A stretch of DNA of 51,015 nt from Flavobacterium sp. UBA6203 (GCA_002421645.1 DIST01000035.1:1-51015); one strand, 5' to 3'; shown: positions 1 to 8,514, numbered from the stretch's first letter. Made by a program: numbers and translations. The notes: a model not told the origin generated them from the letters alone.

Positions 1-1080
1 ATAAGAAATCCGTAATTATCCGCTAAATCATCGTCATCCGCGTTCCCATAAAAGTGCAACGCCTCTGTGTAACTCTTCAACACAATCCACTTCAAAGAAA
101 CTCCGTGTAACTCTGTGCAAAACTTAGTGTAACTTAGTGTAACTAAAAATCCGCCACCACCAGCGCTTTGCGAAGCAAACCCGTTTCATCCGCGTGCCAA
201 CTCAAGAACAAATTCAAAATTCAAAATTCATCATTCAAAAACACCAGCAACACCCCTAAAGTCAACTCAAGGGGACAATACCCATCAAGAACTTTAAACG
301 TTATAACTTTTTATAAGAAATCCGTAATTATCCGCTAAATCATCGTCATCCGCGTTCCCATAAAAGTGCAACACCTCTGTGTAACTCTTCAACACAATCC
401 ACTTCAAAGAAACTCCGTGTAACTCTGTGCAAAACTTAGTGTTACTTAGTGTAACTAAAAATCCGCCACCACCAGCGCTTTGCGAAGCAAACCCGTTTCA
501 TTCGCGTGCCAACACAAGAGCAAATTCAAATTCAAATTCAAAAATCAACTACAAACCCGCAACACCCCTAAAGTCCCCTCAAGGGGACAATTCCTATCAA
601 GAACTTTAAACGTTATAACTTTTCATAAGAAATCCGTAATTATCCGCTAAATCATCGTCATCCGCGTTCCCATAAAAGTGCAACGCCTAAAATCAACACA
701 AACAAAAACTATTGTGTCTATGTGGTTAAAAGAAAAATCCGCCACCACCAGCGCTCCGCCGAGGCGGACCCGTGTCATCCGCGTGCCAACTCAAGAACAA
801 ATTCAAGAGCAAGAACAACTTCAAAATTCAACATTCGTTATTCATCATTCAACATTAAAGAGATGCTTAACAGCAAGACAAACTGTGGGTATAAACTAAT
901 GTGACCTATACAAGTGCAACGCCTAAAAATCAAGACAAAGAAAATCTATGTGTCTATGTGGTTGAAACATATAAGTCATATAAGCTTTTCAAGTTGAATT
1001 GGATTACGCTGAAAAGCACATAAAAGATTTAAAAGATTATTTCAATTTCTTTAATCCGTGTTCCAAAAAAAGCAAGTTTA
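1..1080. repeat. Composite intergenic repeat region with 312-bp tandem units
   Basis: No gene is supported here. A block beginning ATAAGAAATCCG recurs at 1, 313 and 625, giving a 312-bp period. Copies 1 and 2 are nearly identical. Copy 3 keeps both flanks but has a different middle. Each unit contains a stretch with about 10-nt periodicity (AGTTACAC-type words on the minus strand), a short hairpin (167-179, 479-491, 755-768), a TTCAAA/TTCAAG hexamer array, and in copy 2 a GTCCCC-TCAA-GGGGAC hairpin (573-588). From about 904 a partial further copy fades out. Related modules recur at 3028-3560 and 4290-5040. Short open frames inside change with the repeat and resemble no protein. Confidence 0.85.
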
Positions 1081-1100
1081 AGTAAACCTTCAAAAATAAA

Positions 1101-1613
1101 CTATTTCAAATACAACTCCCCAATCACCTTGCGTATCGAAACAAAACCAATTTTCTCCAAATCAATTTCCGAACGTTTCACCCAAACCAACTCCTGAATT
1201 TCGTCTTCAGCAGCTACATTGATTACATCTGAAGTCAAGGCACATTCATAAAAAATATCCATCGTTCGGTACGGCACGTTTTTGTATAAGTAATTATTCG
1301 GTGAAGTCGTAACATACTTCAACTCCGAAGGCTGCAAGTCCAAGCCCAATTCTTCTCTAATCTCCCTACAAGCCGCTTCTTCCGCCGTTTCATTTGGGTC
1401 GATAAAACCACCAGGCAAATCCCATTTCCCTTTATCAGGATCCACATTTCGAACCGTAAACAACACCTTGTCCTCAAACGTAAAAACAAGCGCTACAGCC
1501 GCCGCAATATTATGATAATACGTAAACCCACAATCCGCACACAAAAACCGACGATTATCAGGAAACGAAAAATGCGTTGAAGCACAACTAGGACAAAATT
1601 TGAAAAAGCTCAT
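1101..1613 (-). CDS. NUDIX hydrolase with N-terminal zinc ribbon
   Basis: The 170-residue protein probably hydrolyses a nucleoside-diphosphate-linked substrate (NADH pyrophosphatase-like or ADP-ribose-like), but the substrate cannot be read from sequence. Cys7, Cys10, Cys25 and Cys28 form a small zinc ribbon, as in NudC-type and related NUDIX enzymes. The NUDIX box runs from Gly69 to Gly90 in the canonical GX5EX7REUXEEXG arrangement, with Glu75, Arg83, Glu84, Glu87 and Glu88 present, so the catalytic metal site is intact. The gene stands alone. Its start lies beside a heptamer microsatellite and no clear -7 box is visible upstream. Family assignment is secure; substrate unknown. Confidence 0.9.
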   Translation of the reverse strand: MSFFKFCPSCASTHFSFPDNRRFLCADCGFTYYHNIAAAVALVFTFEDKVLFTVRNVDPDKGKWDLPGGFIDPNETAEEAACREIREELGLDLQPSELKYVTTSPNNYLYKNVPYRTMDIFYECALTSDVINVAAEDEIQELVWVKRSEIDLEKIGFVSIRKVIGELYLK

Positions 1614-1618
1614 TTTTA

Positions 1619-1657
1619 AGTGATTAGTGATTAGTGATTAGTGATTAGTGATTAGTG
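1619..1657. repeat. Heptanucleotide microsatellite (AGTGATT)5.6
   Basis: Five perfect copies of AGTGATT plus AGTG lie between the NUDIX start codon and the next microsatellite. The 7-nt period equals that of the neighbouring TTTTTAC array although the word differs. Confidence 0.95.
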
Positions 1658-1661
1658 CAAA

Positions 1662-1792
1662 TTTACTTTTTACTTTTTACTTTTTACTTTTTACTTTTTA
1701 CTTTTTACTTTTTACTTTTTACTTTTTACTTTTTACTTTTTACTTTTTACTTTTTACTTTTTACTTTTTACTTTTTACTTTTTACTTTTTAC
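1662..1792. repeat. Heptanucleotide microsatellite (TTTTTAC)18
   Basis: Eighteen perfect copies of TTTTTAC occupy 1667-1792, after a partial TTTAC. The array stops 8 bases before the -7 box of the glycosyltransferase gene and so covers the position where a -33 element would lie. Copy-number change by slipped-strand mispairing is likely for a perfect array of this length. Confidence 0.95.
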
Positions 1793-1800
1793 TTAATACC

Positions 1801-1808
1801 TATATTTG
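1801..1808 (+). promoter_or_regulatory. -7 box TATATTTG of the glycosyltransferase gene
   Basis: TATATTTG matches the Bacteroidota -7 consensus TAnnTTTG and ends 4 bases before the ATG at 1813. The transcript would therefore be leaderless or nearly so. No TTG is present at -33, because that position is inside the TTTTTAC array. Confidence 0.6.
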
Positions 1809-1812
1809 CCCC

Positions 1813-3027
1813 ATGAAGCACTTAGTCATCATCGGAGCCGTATGGCCAGAACCCAATTCAACCGCAGCTGGAAGCAGAATGTTGCAACTCATGGCCTTGT
1901 TTCAAAAGCAAGACTATGACATCACGTTTTTGTGTTCGGCTATGCCATCGGATTTCTCATTTGATTTAAGTACCATTGCAGTCAAAACACAAGCGATTCA
2001 GTTAAATGACAGTTCGTTCGATACCCACATCAAAGAATTAAATCCCGATGTCGTACTCTTTGACCGTTTCATGATAGAAGAACAATACGGTTGGCGTGTG
2101 ATGGAACAATGTCCGAATGCCTTACGAATTTTAGACACCGAAGATTTACATTTCCTAAGAAAAGCCAGAGAAGTAGCCTACAAACAAAATCGCGAATTGG
2201 TCTTTGAAGATTATATTTCCGATGTTTTCAAACGCGAAATGGCTTCCATTTACAGATGTGATTTGACGTTGTTGATTTCCGAATACGAAATGCAATTGGC
2301 TACTGAAACCTTTAAAATTGAGGCTTCGCTATTGTATTATTTACCTTTCCTATCGGAAGAAATAAATCCAAATGTTCCAAAGTTTGAAGAAAGACAACAT
2401 TTTGTTAGCATCGGCAACTTTTTACACGAACCCAATTGGCAAACGGTTTTACAACTAAAAAAACAGTGGAAGTCCATCAAAAAACAACTTCCCGAAGCCG
2501 AACTTCATATTTATGGCGCCTATGTTTCCGAAAAAGCCAAACAATTACATAACGAAAAAGAAGGATTCTTAATCAAAGGAAGAGCCGAAAGCGTTACAGA
2601 CGTGTATGCAAAAGCAAAAGTGTTGTTAGCCCCAATTCCCTACGGAGCAGGTTTAAAAGGCAAATTATTTGAAGCCATGCAACAAGGATTACCCTCAATA
2701 ACCACAAAAATGGGTGCCGAAGGAATGCACGGCAATTTAGATTGGAACGGATTCATCACTTCAGATGAAAATAATTTTGTAGAAAAAGCAGTCGAATTAT
2801 ATTCCAATAAATCCCTTTGGGAAACCGCTCAACAAAACGGATATGTGATTATCGAAAAACGTTTTAAAAAGGAATTATTTGCAAGTGATTTCATGAATAA
2901 AATAGCACAGCTTCAAGAAAATTTGAAAACACATCGAAACCAAAACTTCTTAGGGCAAATACTACAACATCAAAGCTTGCAAAGTACAAAGTATATGAGT
3001 AAGTGGATTGAAGCCAAGAACAAATAG
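1813..3027 (+). CDS. Glycosyltransferase (GT4-like, GT-B fold)
   Basis: A 404-residue cytoplasmic glycosyltransferase of the GT1/GT4 type, probably transferring a sugar from a nucleotide donor to a cell-surface glycan or glycolipid. The N-terminus is a Rossmann-like strand followed by a WPEPNSTAAGSR segment. The C-terminal donor-binding half contains GNFLHEPNW and, from about residue 274, PIPYGAGLKGK followed by FEAMQQGLP, the typical nucleotide-sugar site. The ATG at 1813 is chosen because it directly follows a -7 box and because the sequence before it is microsatellite. The frame is open back to a GTG at 1648, which would add a hydrophobic (LLFTFYF)6 extension, but that would need transcription starting further upstream. 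Acceptor unknown. The gene is isolated among repeats. Confidence 0.85.
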   Translation: MKHLVIIGAVWPEPNSTAAGSRMLQLMALFQKQDYDITFLCSAMPSDFSFDLSTIAVKTQAIQLNDSSFDTHIKELNPDVVLFDRFMIEEQYGWRVMEQCPNALRILDTEDLHFLRKAREVAYKQNRELVFEDYISDVFKREMASIYRCDLTLLISEYEMQLATETFKIEASLLYYLPFLSEEINPNVPKFEERQHFVSIGNFLHEPNWQTVLQLKKQWKSIKKQLPEAELHIYGAYVSEKAKQLHNEKEGFLIKGRAESVTDVYAKAKVLLAPIPYGAGLKGKLFEAMQQGLPSITTKMGAEGMHGNLDWNGFITSDENNFVEKAVELYSNKSLWETAQQNGYVIIEKRFKKELFASDFMNKIAQLQENLKTHRNQNFLGQILQHQSLQSTKYMSKWIEAKNK

Positions 3028-3656
3028 CAAGGGCAAAAATCAACTACAAACCCGCTACACCCCTATAGTCCCCTCAAGGGGACAATTCCTTCTAAGAAAT
3101 TTTAGAGATATTTTTTTTCATTAGCCTTCGACTCCACTCAGATTGACAATAGTGTCAATGAATTTTTAAAGATTTCTAACCATTTAAATTTTAAAGATTA
3201 CTTCAATTTCTAAAATTTGTGTTCCTAAAAATCCGTCAACACCCGCGCTTTGCGAAAGCAAACCCGTATCATCCGCGTGCCAACTCAAGGGCAAGTTCAA
3301 ATTCAAGTTCAAGTTCAAAAAGAGATACTGAAATCAAAGATTCAACGTAGTTAACCAGTTCAGCATGACGAACTATGTGTGTAGTCTAATGTGAACTATG
3401 AAAAGTGTAACGCCTCTGTGTAACTCTTCAACACAATCCATATCAAAAAAAGCTCGGTGAAGCTCGGTGTAAAAAATCTATGTGTCTATGTGGTTTAAAA
3501 ATCTGTGTTCCAAAATAAAAATCAAGGTCAAAGACAAGTTCAAATCTAAAAGTAAAATTAAAGTAAGCAAAAAACTTTTCCCTTTTCCCTTTTCCCTTTT
3601 TACTTTTTACTTTTCCCTTTTTACTTTTTACTTTTTACTTTTTCCTTCTCACTAAC
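3028..3656. repeat. Composite intergenic repeat region
   Basis: A gene-free stretch built from modules also seen at 1-1080 and 4290-5040. It contains a GTCCCC-TCAA-GGGGAC hairpin (3068-3083), a segment reading GACTCCACTCAGATTGACA (3130-3148), the TTTGC-GAAA-GCAAA hairpin (3249-3262), a TTCAAG hexamer array (about 3283-3318), a long imperfect hairpin from GATACTGAA to TTCAGCATG (about 3320-3366), and a 10-nt-periodic segment (about 3405-3495). At the right end (about 3576-3645) is a mixed heptamer array of TTTTCCC and TTTTTAC. No protein-like frame. Confidence 0.85.
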
Positions 3657-4238
3657 CTACCCATGAATCGTCTCCGATTTCCCGTAACTCGCAATTACTT
3701 TGGCTTCAAATTCTAACCATTCTTCCCAACGCTTTTTAACGTCGTACCCTTCCTCAGCTAATTCGTGAGCAAATTGCAAGAAAGAAGTGTAGTGATTGGC
3801 TTCTGAAATCATTAATTCTCTATAAAAAACAGCTAATTCTTCATCTTTGATATTATCGGAAAGCACTTTGAAACGTTCGCAGCTTCTGGCTTCAATCATA
3901 GCAGCAAACAACATGCGCTCCACAATTAAATGCTTGCGATTTCCTGGCTTCATAAACTTAAACAAATCGTTTACATAACTGTCTTTTCGTTCACGTCCTA
4001 AAACCCAACCACGTGCTTTGATAATTTCATGCACTTGCTCAAAATGATCCATTTCTTCTTTCGCAATCTTCGTCAACTCAGTTGTGATTTCGGTGAATTC
4101 AGGCAACAAATTAATTAACATGATAGCATTAGAAGACGCTTTCAGTTCGCACCAAGCGTGGTCGGTTAGAATTTCTTCTAAGTTTCCTTCTGCAATGTTA
4201 GCCCATCTTGGGTCGGTTGGTAATTTTAAACGAAACAT
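3657..4238 (-). CDS. miaE: tRNA-(ms2io6A37) hydroxylase MiaE
   Basis: A 193-residue diiron hydroxylase of the MiaE family, which hydroxylates the isopentenyl side chain of ms2i6A at tRNA position 37. The ferritin-like ligand pattern is visible: Glu31, a Glu62-x-x-His65 motif in EMDHFEQVH, a later Glu in EARSCERF, and a second ExxH in the EANHY segment near the C-terminus. Length matches the family. The gene stands alone, flanked on both sides by composite repeats. A -7 box TAAATTTG lies 21 bases upstream of the ATG. Confidence 0.9.
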   Translation of the reverse strand: MFRLKLPTDPRWANIAEGNLEEILTDHAWCELKASSNAIMLINLLPEFTEITTELTKIAKEEMDHFEQVHEIIKARGWVLGRERKDSYVNDLFKFMKPGNRKHLIVERMLFAAMIEARSCERFKVLSDNIKDEELAVFYRELMISEANHYTSFLQFAHELAEEGYDVKKRWEEWLEFEAKVIASYGKSETIHG

Positions 4239-4258
4239 TTATTAATGATTTAGTTGTG

Positions 4259-4266
4259 CAAATTTA
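4259..4266 (-). promoter_or_regulatory. -7 box TAAATTTG of miaE
   Basis: On the minus strand TAAATTTG matches TAnnTTTG perfectly and would give a leader of about 15 nt before the miaE ATG at 4238. No TTG lies at the expected -33 distance. Confidence 0.5.
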
Positions 4267-4289
4267 GGAAATAATACTTTTAAACGGAG

Positions 4290-5048
4290 AATAAGTTCAA
4301 GGGCAAGTTCAAATTCAAGGGCAAATACAAAAAGAGATGCTGAAATCTAAGATTCAAAGTAGTTCAGCATGACAAACTAGTGGTGTAGTCTAATGTGAAC
4401 TATGAAAAGTGTAACGCCTCTGTGTAACTCTTCAACACAATCCATATCAAAAAAAGCTCGGTGAAGCTCGGTGTAAAAATCTATGTGTCTATGTGTTTTA
4501 AAAATCCGTCAACACCAGCGCTTTGCGAAAGCAAACCCGTATCATCCGAGTGCCAACTCAAGGGCAAGTTCAAATTCAAGTACAAACTCGCAACACCCCT
4601 AAAGTCCCCTCAAGGGGACAATCCTTGAAAGTAAAATAAAATAAATATTATTTTAAAGATTACTTCAATTTCTAAAATTTGTGTTCCTGAAAATCCGTCA
4701 ACACCAGCGCTTTGCGCAAGCAAACCCGTTTCATCCGCGTGCCAACTCAAGTTCAAGTTCAAGTTCAAAAAGAGATACTGAAATCAAAGATTCAACGTAG
4801 TTAAACCAGTTCAACATGACAAACTAGAGGTGTAGTCTAATGTGAACTATGAAAAGTGTAACGCCTCTGTGTAACTCTTCAACACAATCCATATCAAAAA
4901 AAGCTCGGTGAAGCTCGGTTTAAAAATCTATGTGTCTATGTGTTTTAAAAATCTGTGTTCCTGAAAATCTTAATCAACTCTTTTGCGTCCTTTGCGAAAA
5001 AACTTAGCGTTCTTTGCGTTTAAATAAGATCGTATGTTAAACTACATC
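4290..5048. repeat. Composite intergenic repeat region, two further copies
   Basis: Between miaE and menC there are two successive copies of the composite element. Each has a GATGCTGAA/GATACTGAA...TTCARCATG imperfect hairpin (about 4330-4375, 4768-4822), the GTGTAACGCCTCTGTGTAACTC module, a tatgtgtctatgtg module, the hairpin TTTGC-GAAA-GCAAA (4522-4535) or TTTGC-GCAA-GCAAA (4711-4724), and TTCAAG hexamers. The GTCCCC-TCAA-GGGGAC hairpin lies at 4604-4619. At 4982-5025 is a further periodic segment that reads CGCAAAG-type words on the minus strand. No coding frame is supported. Confidence 0.85.
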
Positions 5049-6092
5049 CTAAATTCCTAAATTAGAAACATCCCAATGCTTTTGAACATTATACTGAATA
5101 TGTCCCTTCTCAATTTCCAACGGACAATCGAAATTATTCGTATACAAACCACCCGTTCCTAAACCTTGCGGCATGGGATTATTGAGCGTGTAAGTAAATT
5201 GCGTAATCGCATTTAATCCGATGTTGCTTTCTAATGCGGAAGTAATCCACCAACCGATATTCAAACTTTCTGCAATAGAAATCCATTCTAAAGTTCCTTT
5301 AAAACCACCGACTAAACTTGGTTTTAAAATGATGTATTGGGGTTGAATTTCTTCTAGTAATTTTCGTTTATTCTCAACACCAAACACACCAATTAACTCT
5401 TCATCTAACGCAATTGGAAAAGGCGTTTGTTGGCAAAGCATTTTCATCTCTTTACGTTGATTGGCTTTAATGGGTTGCTCAATACTATGTAATTCAAATT
5501 CAGCTAATTGATTTAATCTACTTAAAGCTTCTTTTGAATCAAAAGCGCCGTTCGCATCTACCCGAATTTCAATGGTTGTAGCATCAAAATTTTGACGAAT
5601 AAAACGCAACAATCCCAATTCTTTCTCAAAATCAATCGCACCAATTTTTAGTTTGATACACGAAAATCCTTGAGCTAATTTTTCTTCGATTTGGGTTTTC
5701 ATGAAGTGCTCCTCGCCCATCCAAACCAAACCGTTAATCAACATATTTTTTGTACCCGTTGTGAATTCCGAAGGAAATAAATCGAAAGGTGTTTTAGACT
5801 CCAAAGACAGAAACGCCATTTCCACTCCAAACTGAATCGAAGGAAACTCTAGTAATGCGTCCCACAATTGTTCTTTTCCCAAATGAATGTTCTGGCAAAC
5901 CCATTGTAATTTTTCTTCATAATCGGGTCTATCATCAATAGAAAGAGTTCGTAAAATACCACACTCACCTATTCCGATTTTACCCTTTTCTTCCAAGACT
6001 AAAAACCAAGTTTCTTTCTCCGTCATTACCCCGCGAGAAGTCCCGCTTGGACGTTTGAAATTGAGGATGTATTTTTTGTAGGTTGCTTTCAA
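5049..6092 (-). CDS. menC: o-Succinylbenzoate synthase MenC
   Basis: A 347-residue enolase-superfamily enzyme that dehydrates SHCHC to o-succinylbenzoate in menaquinone biosynthesis. The active-site lysine pair Lys147/Lys149 (KLKIG), metal ligands Asp179 (VDANGAF), Glu205 (SIEQP) and Asp230 (ALDEE), and the second catalytic lysine Lys257 (LKPSLVGG) are all present. The start is a TTG at 6092: a stop codon lies three codons upstream, and residues 1-22 (with KRPSGTSRG) look like the usual MenC N-terminus, so the internal Met23 is unlikely to be the start. It is the last of three men genes on this strand in the window. Function is well supported. Confidence 0.92.
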   Translation of the reverse strand: MKATYKKYILNFKRPSGTSRGVMTEKETWFLVLEEKGKIGIGECGILRTLSIDDRPDYEEKLQWVCQNIHLGKEQLWDALLEFPSIQFGVEMAFLSLESKTPFDLFPSEFTTGTKNMLINGLVWMGEEHFMKTQIEEKLAQGFSCIKLKIGAIDFEKELGLLRFIRQNFDATTIEIRVDANGAFDSKEALSRLNQLAEFELHSIEQPIKANQRKEMKMLCQQTPFPIALDEELIGVFGVENKRKLLEEIQPQYIILKPSLVGGFKGTLEWISIAESLNIGWWITSALESNIGLNAITQFTYTLNNPMPQGLGTGGLYTNNFDCPLEIEKGHIQYNVQKHWDVSNLGI

Positions 6093-6142
6093 TTTTAGTT
6101 TAAAAGTTTAAGTGTTTATGGGTTTAAAAGTTTGAATTGGAG

Positions 6143-7339
6143 TTAATCTAAAACTCTCAAGATTTTCTTGAAATTATCTGTTGGTAATCCGTGTTTTTCG
6201 AAAGCTGCGAAATCCGATTTCGTTTGTACTATCCACGTTTTATTATTTGATAAGCTTTCATGAGCGTATTTTTTATGAATGGCTTTGGCTTCTGAAATTC
6301 TGTCGGTAAACAAATACACGTGTGCCAAATTCAACTGAAAATGAATTTCAGATGGGCTTAATTTTATTCCTTTAGTATACGTTTCTTCAGCTTTTGTAAA
6401 CTGTCTTGAATATAAATAATAATCGCCTAAAATTCTATAATCGATATAAGTCGCTCGGTTTTTAGCAAACATTTCGGTGGAAAGAATCGAAATCGCTTCT
6501 TCATAATTCCCTTTTTGGAAAGCCGTATTTGATTTCTCACGGATGATATCGTAATAGGCTTTTACTTCCCCAGTTTCTTTTAAACTCTCTTCCGTAATCT
6601 TTTCAATGGCATTGTTTTTCTCTACTGCTAAAAGTTGGGAAAACTCTCTATATGTATATTTTTTACTACTATTTTCGATAAAAGCAGCATAAAAAGCGTC
6701 TTTTTTTGTCAATTTTGAAACAACTGGTAACTTTTTGGCTAAGTTTAAAATCTCATTTTTAGTGGTTTTGTCCCAACCTCTGCTCGCTTTATAATCCACC
6801 CAAGGCACCACTTCTAAAACGATTTTTTGATTCATGACCCAGTTCTGACTTTCAAATCCGAACCATAAATTAGGCAAATTGGTTAAACATAAAGAAGAAG
6901 ACGTAATCAATTTGGCCTCTTTGTTTACTTTCTCTTTTTGTTCCCAACAAGCTCTATCGGTTTTACCTTCTTTTAGGAATAAATTAGCTGCATTTGCTTC
7001 TTGAAACAAAGCAAACGTACACTTATCATCACCCGAAATAGCCGATGTTAAATGAATCGCACCAGCCGTTCCTTGACTAATTCCCGTAGGATCAGGAATC
7101 GCTTTCAATACCGAAACCAAACTCGAAGTCAACTTCTGATTTTCGTCTAAAACGGTGATTCGGTATACAAATTCGGTGGTTCCAACAGGTAAATCTTCGG
7201 TTTTAATCAAAGCGCGTTTTCCGGCTGAAAGCGTTATTTCTTTTGTAGTAGCTCGTTCTTTGTCCCAAAAACCATCTTTCTGAGCAAAAATTGAGCTAGA
7301 AAAAAATACGGCGGATACGAAGTAAACTATTTTATTCAT
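6143..7339 (-). CDS. Exported TPR-repeat protein
   Basis: A 398-residue protein of unknown function with an N-terminal signal peptide ending SSSIFAQ. The C-terminal third contains tetratricopeptide-like helices: NTAFQKGNYEEAISIL, LGDYYLYSRQFTKAEE and LNLAHVYLFTDRISEAKA, at about residues 270-360. These usually bind other proteins. The N-terminal 200 residues resemble nothing I recognise; they include two cysteines near LCLTNLPNLWFGFE and CWEQ. It is probably periplasmic or at the inner face of the outer membrane. It lies 50 bases upstream of menC on the same strand, so the two could be co-transcribed, but nothing ties it to menaquinone synthesis. Confidence 0.75.
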   Translation of the reverse strand: MNKIVYFVSAVFFSSSIFAQKDGFWDKERATTKEITLSAGKRALIKTEDLPVGTTEFVYRITVLDENQKLTSSLVSVLKAIPDPTGISQGTAGAIHLTSAISGDDKCTFALFQEANAANLFLKEGKTDRACWEQKEKVNKEAKLITSSSLCLTNLPNLWFGFESQNWVMNQKIVLEVVPWVDYKASRGWDKTTKNEILNLAKKLPVVSKLTKKDAFYAAFIENSSKKYTYREFSQLLAVEKNNAIEKITEESLKETGEVKAYYDIIREKSNTAFQKGNYEEAISILSTEMFAKNRATYIDYRILGDYYLYSRQFTKAEETYTKGIKLSPSEIHFQLNLAHVYLFTDRISEAKAIHKKYAHESLSNNKTWIVQTKSDFAAFEKHGLPTDNFKKILRVLD

Positions 7340-7353
7340 TATAATTTATTTTT

Positions 7354-7420
7354 TAACCACATAGAATCATAGTTCTACTTGGTGTTTATTTTGAGGCATT
7401 ACATTTACATAGAAAACATA
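7354..7420. repeat. Short periodic repeat (ACATAG words)
   Basis: Between the TPR gene and the small membrane protein, words such as CCACATAG, ATCATAG, ACATAG and AACATAG recur at 8-10 base intervals. This resembles the tatgtgtctatgtgg module of the large intergenic repeats read on the other strand. It is a degenerate fragment. Confidence 0.4.
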
Positions 7421-7431
7421 GCTTAAAAGTT

Positions 7432-7725
7432 CTATTTTCTATTAATTTTTAATTTTCTCTTTTTAATTTCATTTGCTTCATTATTTCTCATCAAAACTTT
7501 ATTTCTTTCAATTGTCTTATAATCCTTATAAGCCCAAAAAGAAAAAATCAAAAGTAAAAAACCTAGAAGAATTATACCATTACCATTAATGGTTCCTGAA
7601 TACAAACTACCTGTTTTACTAAATGAAAAGCCATGAGTTGAACTAGTAAAAAACTTCATCACAATACCAATAGTAAGAACTACTATAGCGATATAAAATG
7701 AAAGTTTATATAAAATTTTACTCAT
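7432..7725 (-). CDS. Small two-helix membrane protein
   Basis: A 97-residue protein of unknown function. Two hydrophobic segments are visible, at about residues 8-26 (FYIAIVVLTIGIVMKFF) and 48-66 (NGIILLGFLLLIFSFWA), separated by a Gly/Ser-rich loop. The tail is strongly basic (ending KKRKLKINRK), which favours a cytoplasmic C-terminus. It lies between the UPF0173 hydrolase and the TPR protein. I do not recognise the family. Confidence 0.6.
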   Translation of the reverse strand: MSKILYKLSFYIAIVVLTIGIVMKFFTSSTHGFSFSKTGSLYSGTINGNGIILLGFLLLIFSFWAYKDYKTIERNKVLMRNNEANEIKKRKLKINRK

Positions 7726-7805
7726 TTAAAAGATTGATTCGAAACAAAAGGATTAAAATCTAGTTATCTATGTGTTTTATACCTATTTCAATTTTTGTAC
7801 CAAAT

Positions 7806-8483
7806 TTACAATTCGATACTTTGTCCGATTTCTAATAACATTAAATCTTTTCCTTTATCGAAAAACTTGCGTTTGGCTTCTTCGTGATTGATTTCGATGT
7901 AACCAAACGTGTCGAAATGATAGCCTAACACTTTATCGCATTGAACAAAATCAGAAGCTATAATCGCATCTTCCACATCCATTGTGAAGTTACTACCAAT
8001 TGGCAGAATAGCTAAATCTAACTTGGTACGCATTGGAATTAGTTTCATATCCATGGTTAAAGCGGTGTCACCAGCGATGTAAATGTTTTTGTGTTCTCCT
8101 TCGATAACAAATCCACCAGGTTGTCCACCATAGCTACCATCTGGGAATGAAGACGTATGCAGTGCAATGACATATTTCACGGTTCCGAATTCAAAATCCC
8201 AACTTCCTCCATGATTCATGGGATGGTAATTGAAACCTTTGTTTCCGTAATGTGAGGCAATTTCGTAGTTAGAAACAATTACGGCTTCTGTGCGTTTTGC
8301 AATTGCTTCTACATCTAAAATATGATCTTGATGCGCATGTGTTAATAATATAAAATCGGCTTTCAACGTATTGATATCAATATGTGATGCCTTTGGATTT
8401 CCAGAAATGAACGGGTCCACTAAAATGTGAACGTCATTTACTTCTATTCCGATACAAGCGTGTCCGTAAAATGTGATTTTCAT
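7806..8483 (-). CDS. UPF0173 / UlaG-like metal-dependent hydrolase
   Basis: A 225-residue metallo-beta-lactamase-fold protein of the UPF0173 (UlaG-like) group. It begins with the diagnostic HACIGIEV and LVDPF segments, followed by the metal site THAHQDH (HxHxDH, with Gln in the middle), then H in ALHTSSFP, IAGDTALT (bridging Asp), and GYHFDTFG near the C-terminus. All metal ligands of the fold are present. The natural substrate of this group is not established. It lies 31 bases downstream of menA on the same strand, probably in one transcript. Confidence 0.85.
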   Translation of the reverse strand: MKITFYGHACIGIEVNDVHILVDPFISGNPKASHIDINTLKADFILLTHAHQDHILDVEAIAKRTEAVIVSNYEIASHYGNKGFNYHPMNHGGSWDFEFGTVKYVIALHTSSFPDGSYGGQPGGFVIEGEHKNIYIAGDTALTMDMKLIPMRTKLDLAILPIGSNFTMDVEDAIIASDFVQCDKVLGYHFDTFGYIEINHEEAKRKFFDKGKDLMLLEIGQSIEL

Positions 8484-8514
8484 AGTTTATTTTTTAGTGA
8501 AAAGTGATTAATGA

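Noticed and set aside
427..609. Open frame in the first repeat block
   Set aside because: It lies wholly in composite repeat DNA, changes between repeat copies and has low-complexity Asn/Ser-rich sequence like no protein.
678..904. Two overlapping open frames in the third repeat copy
   Set aside because: Both are translations of the hairpin and hexamer modules in different frames; no start context or homologue-like sequence.
1662..1792. CRISPR-like array
   Set aside because: The repeats are contiguous 7-base units without spacers: a microsatellite, not CRISPR.
1648..1812. N-terminal extension (LLFTFYF)6 of the glycosyltransferase
   Set aside because: It is translation of the TTTTTAC microsatellite; a -7 box directly before the ATG at 1813 makes initiation there more likely. 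Kept only as a possible phase-variation effect.
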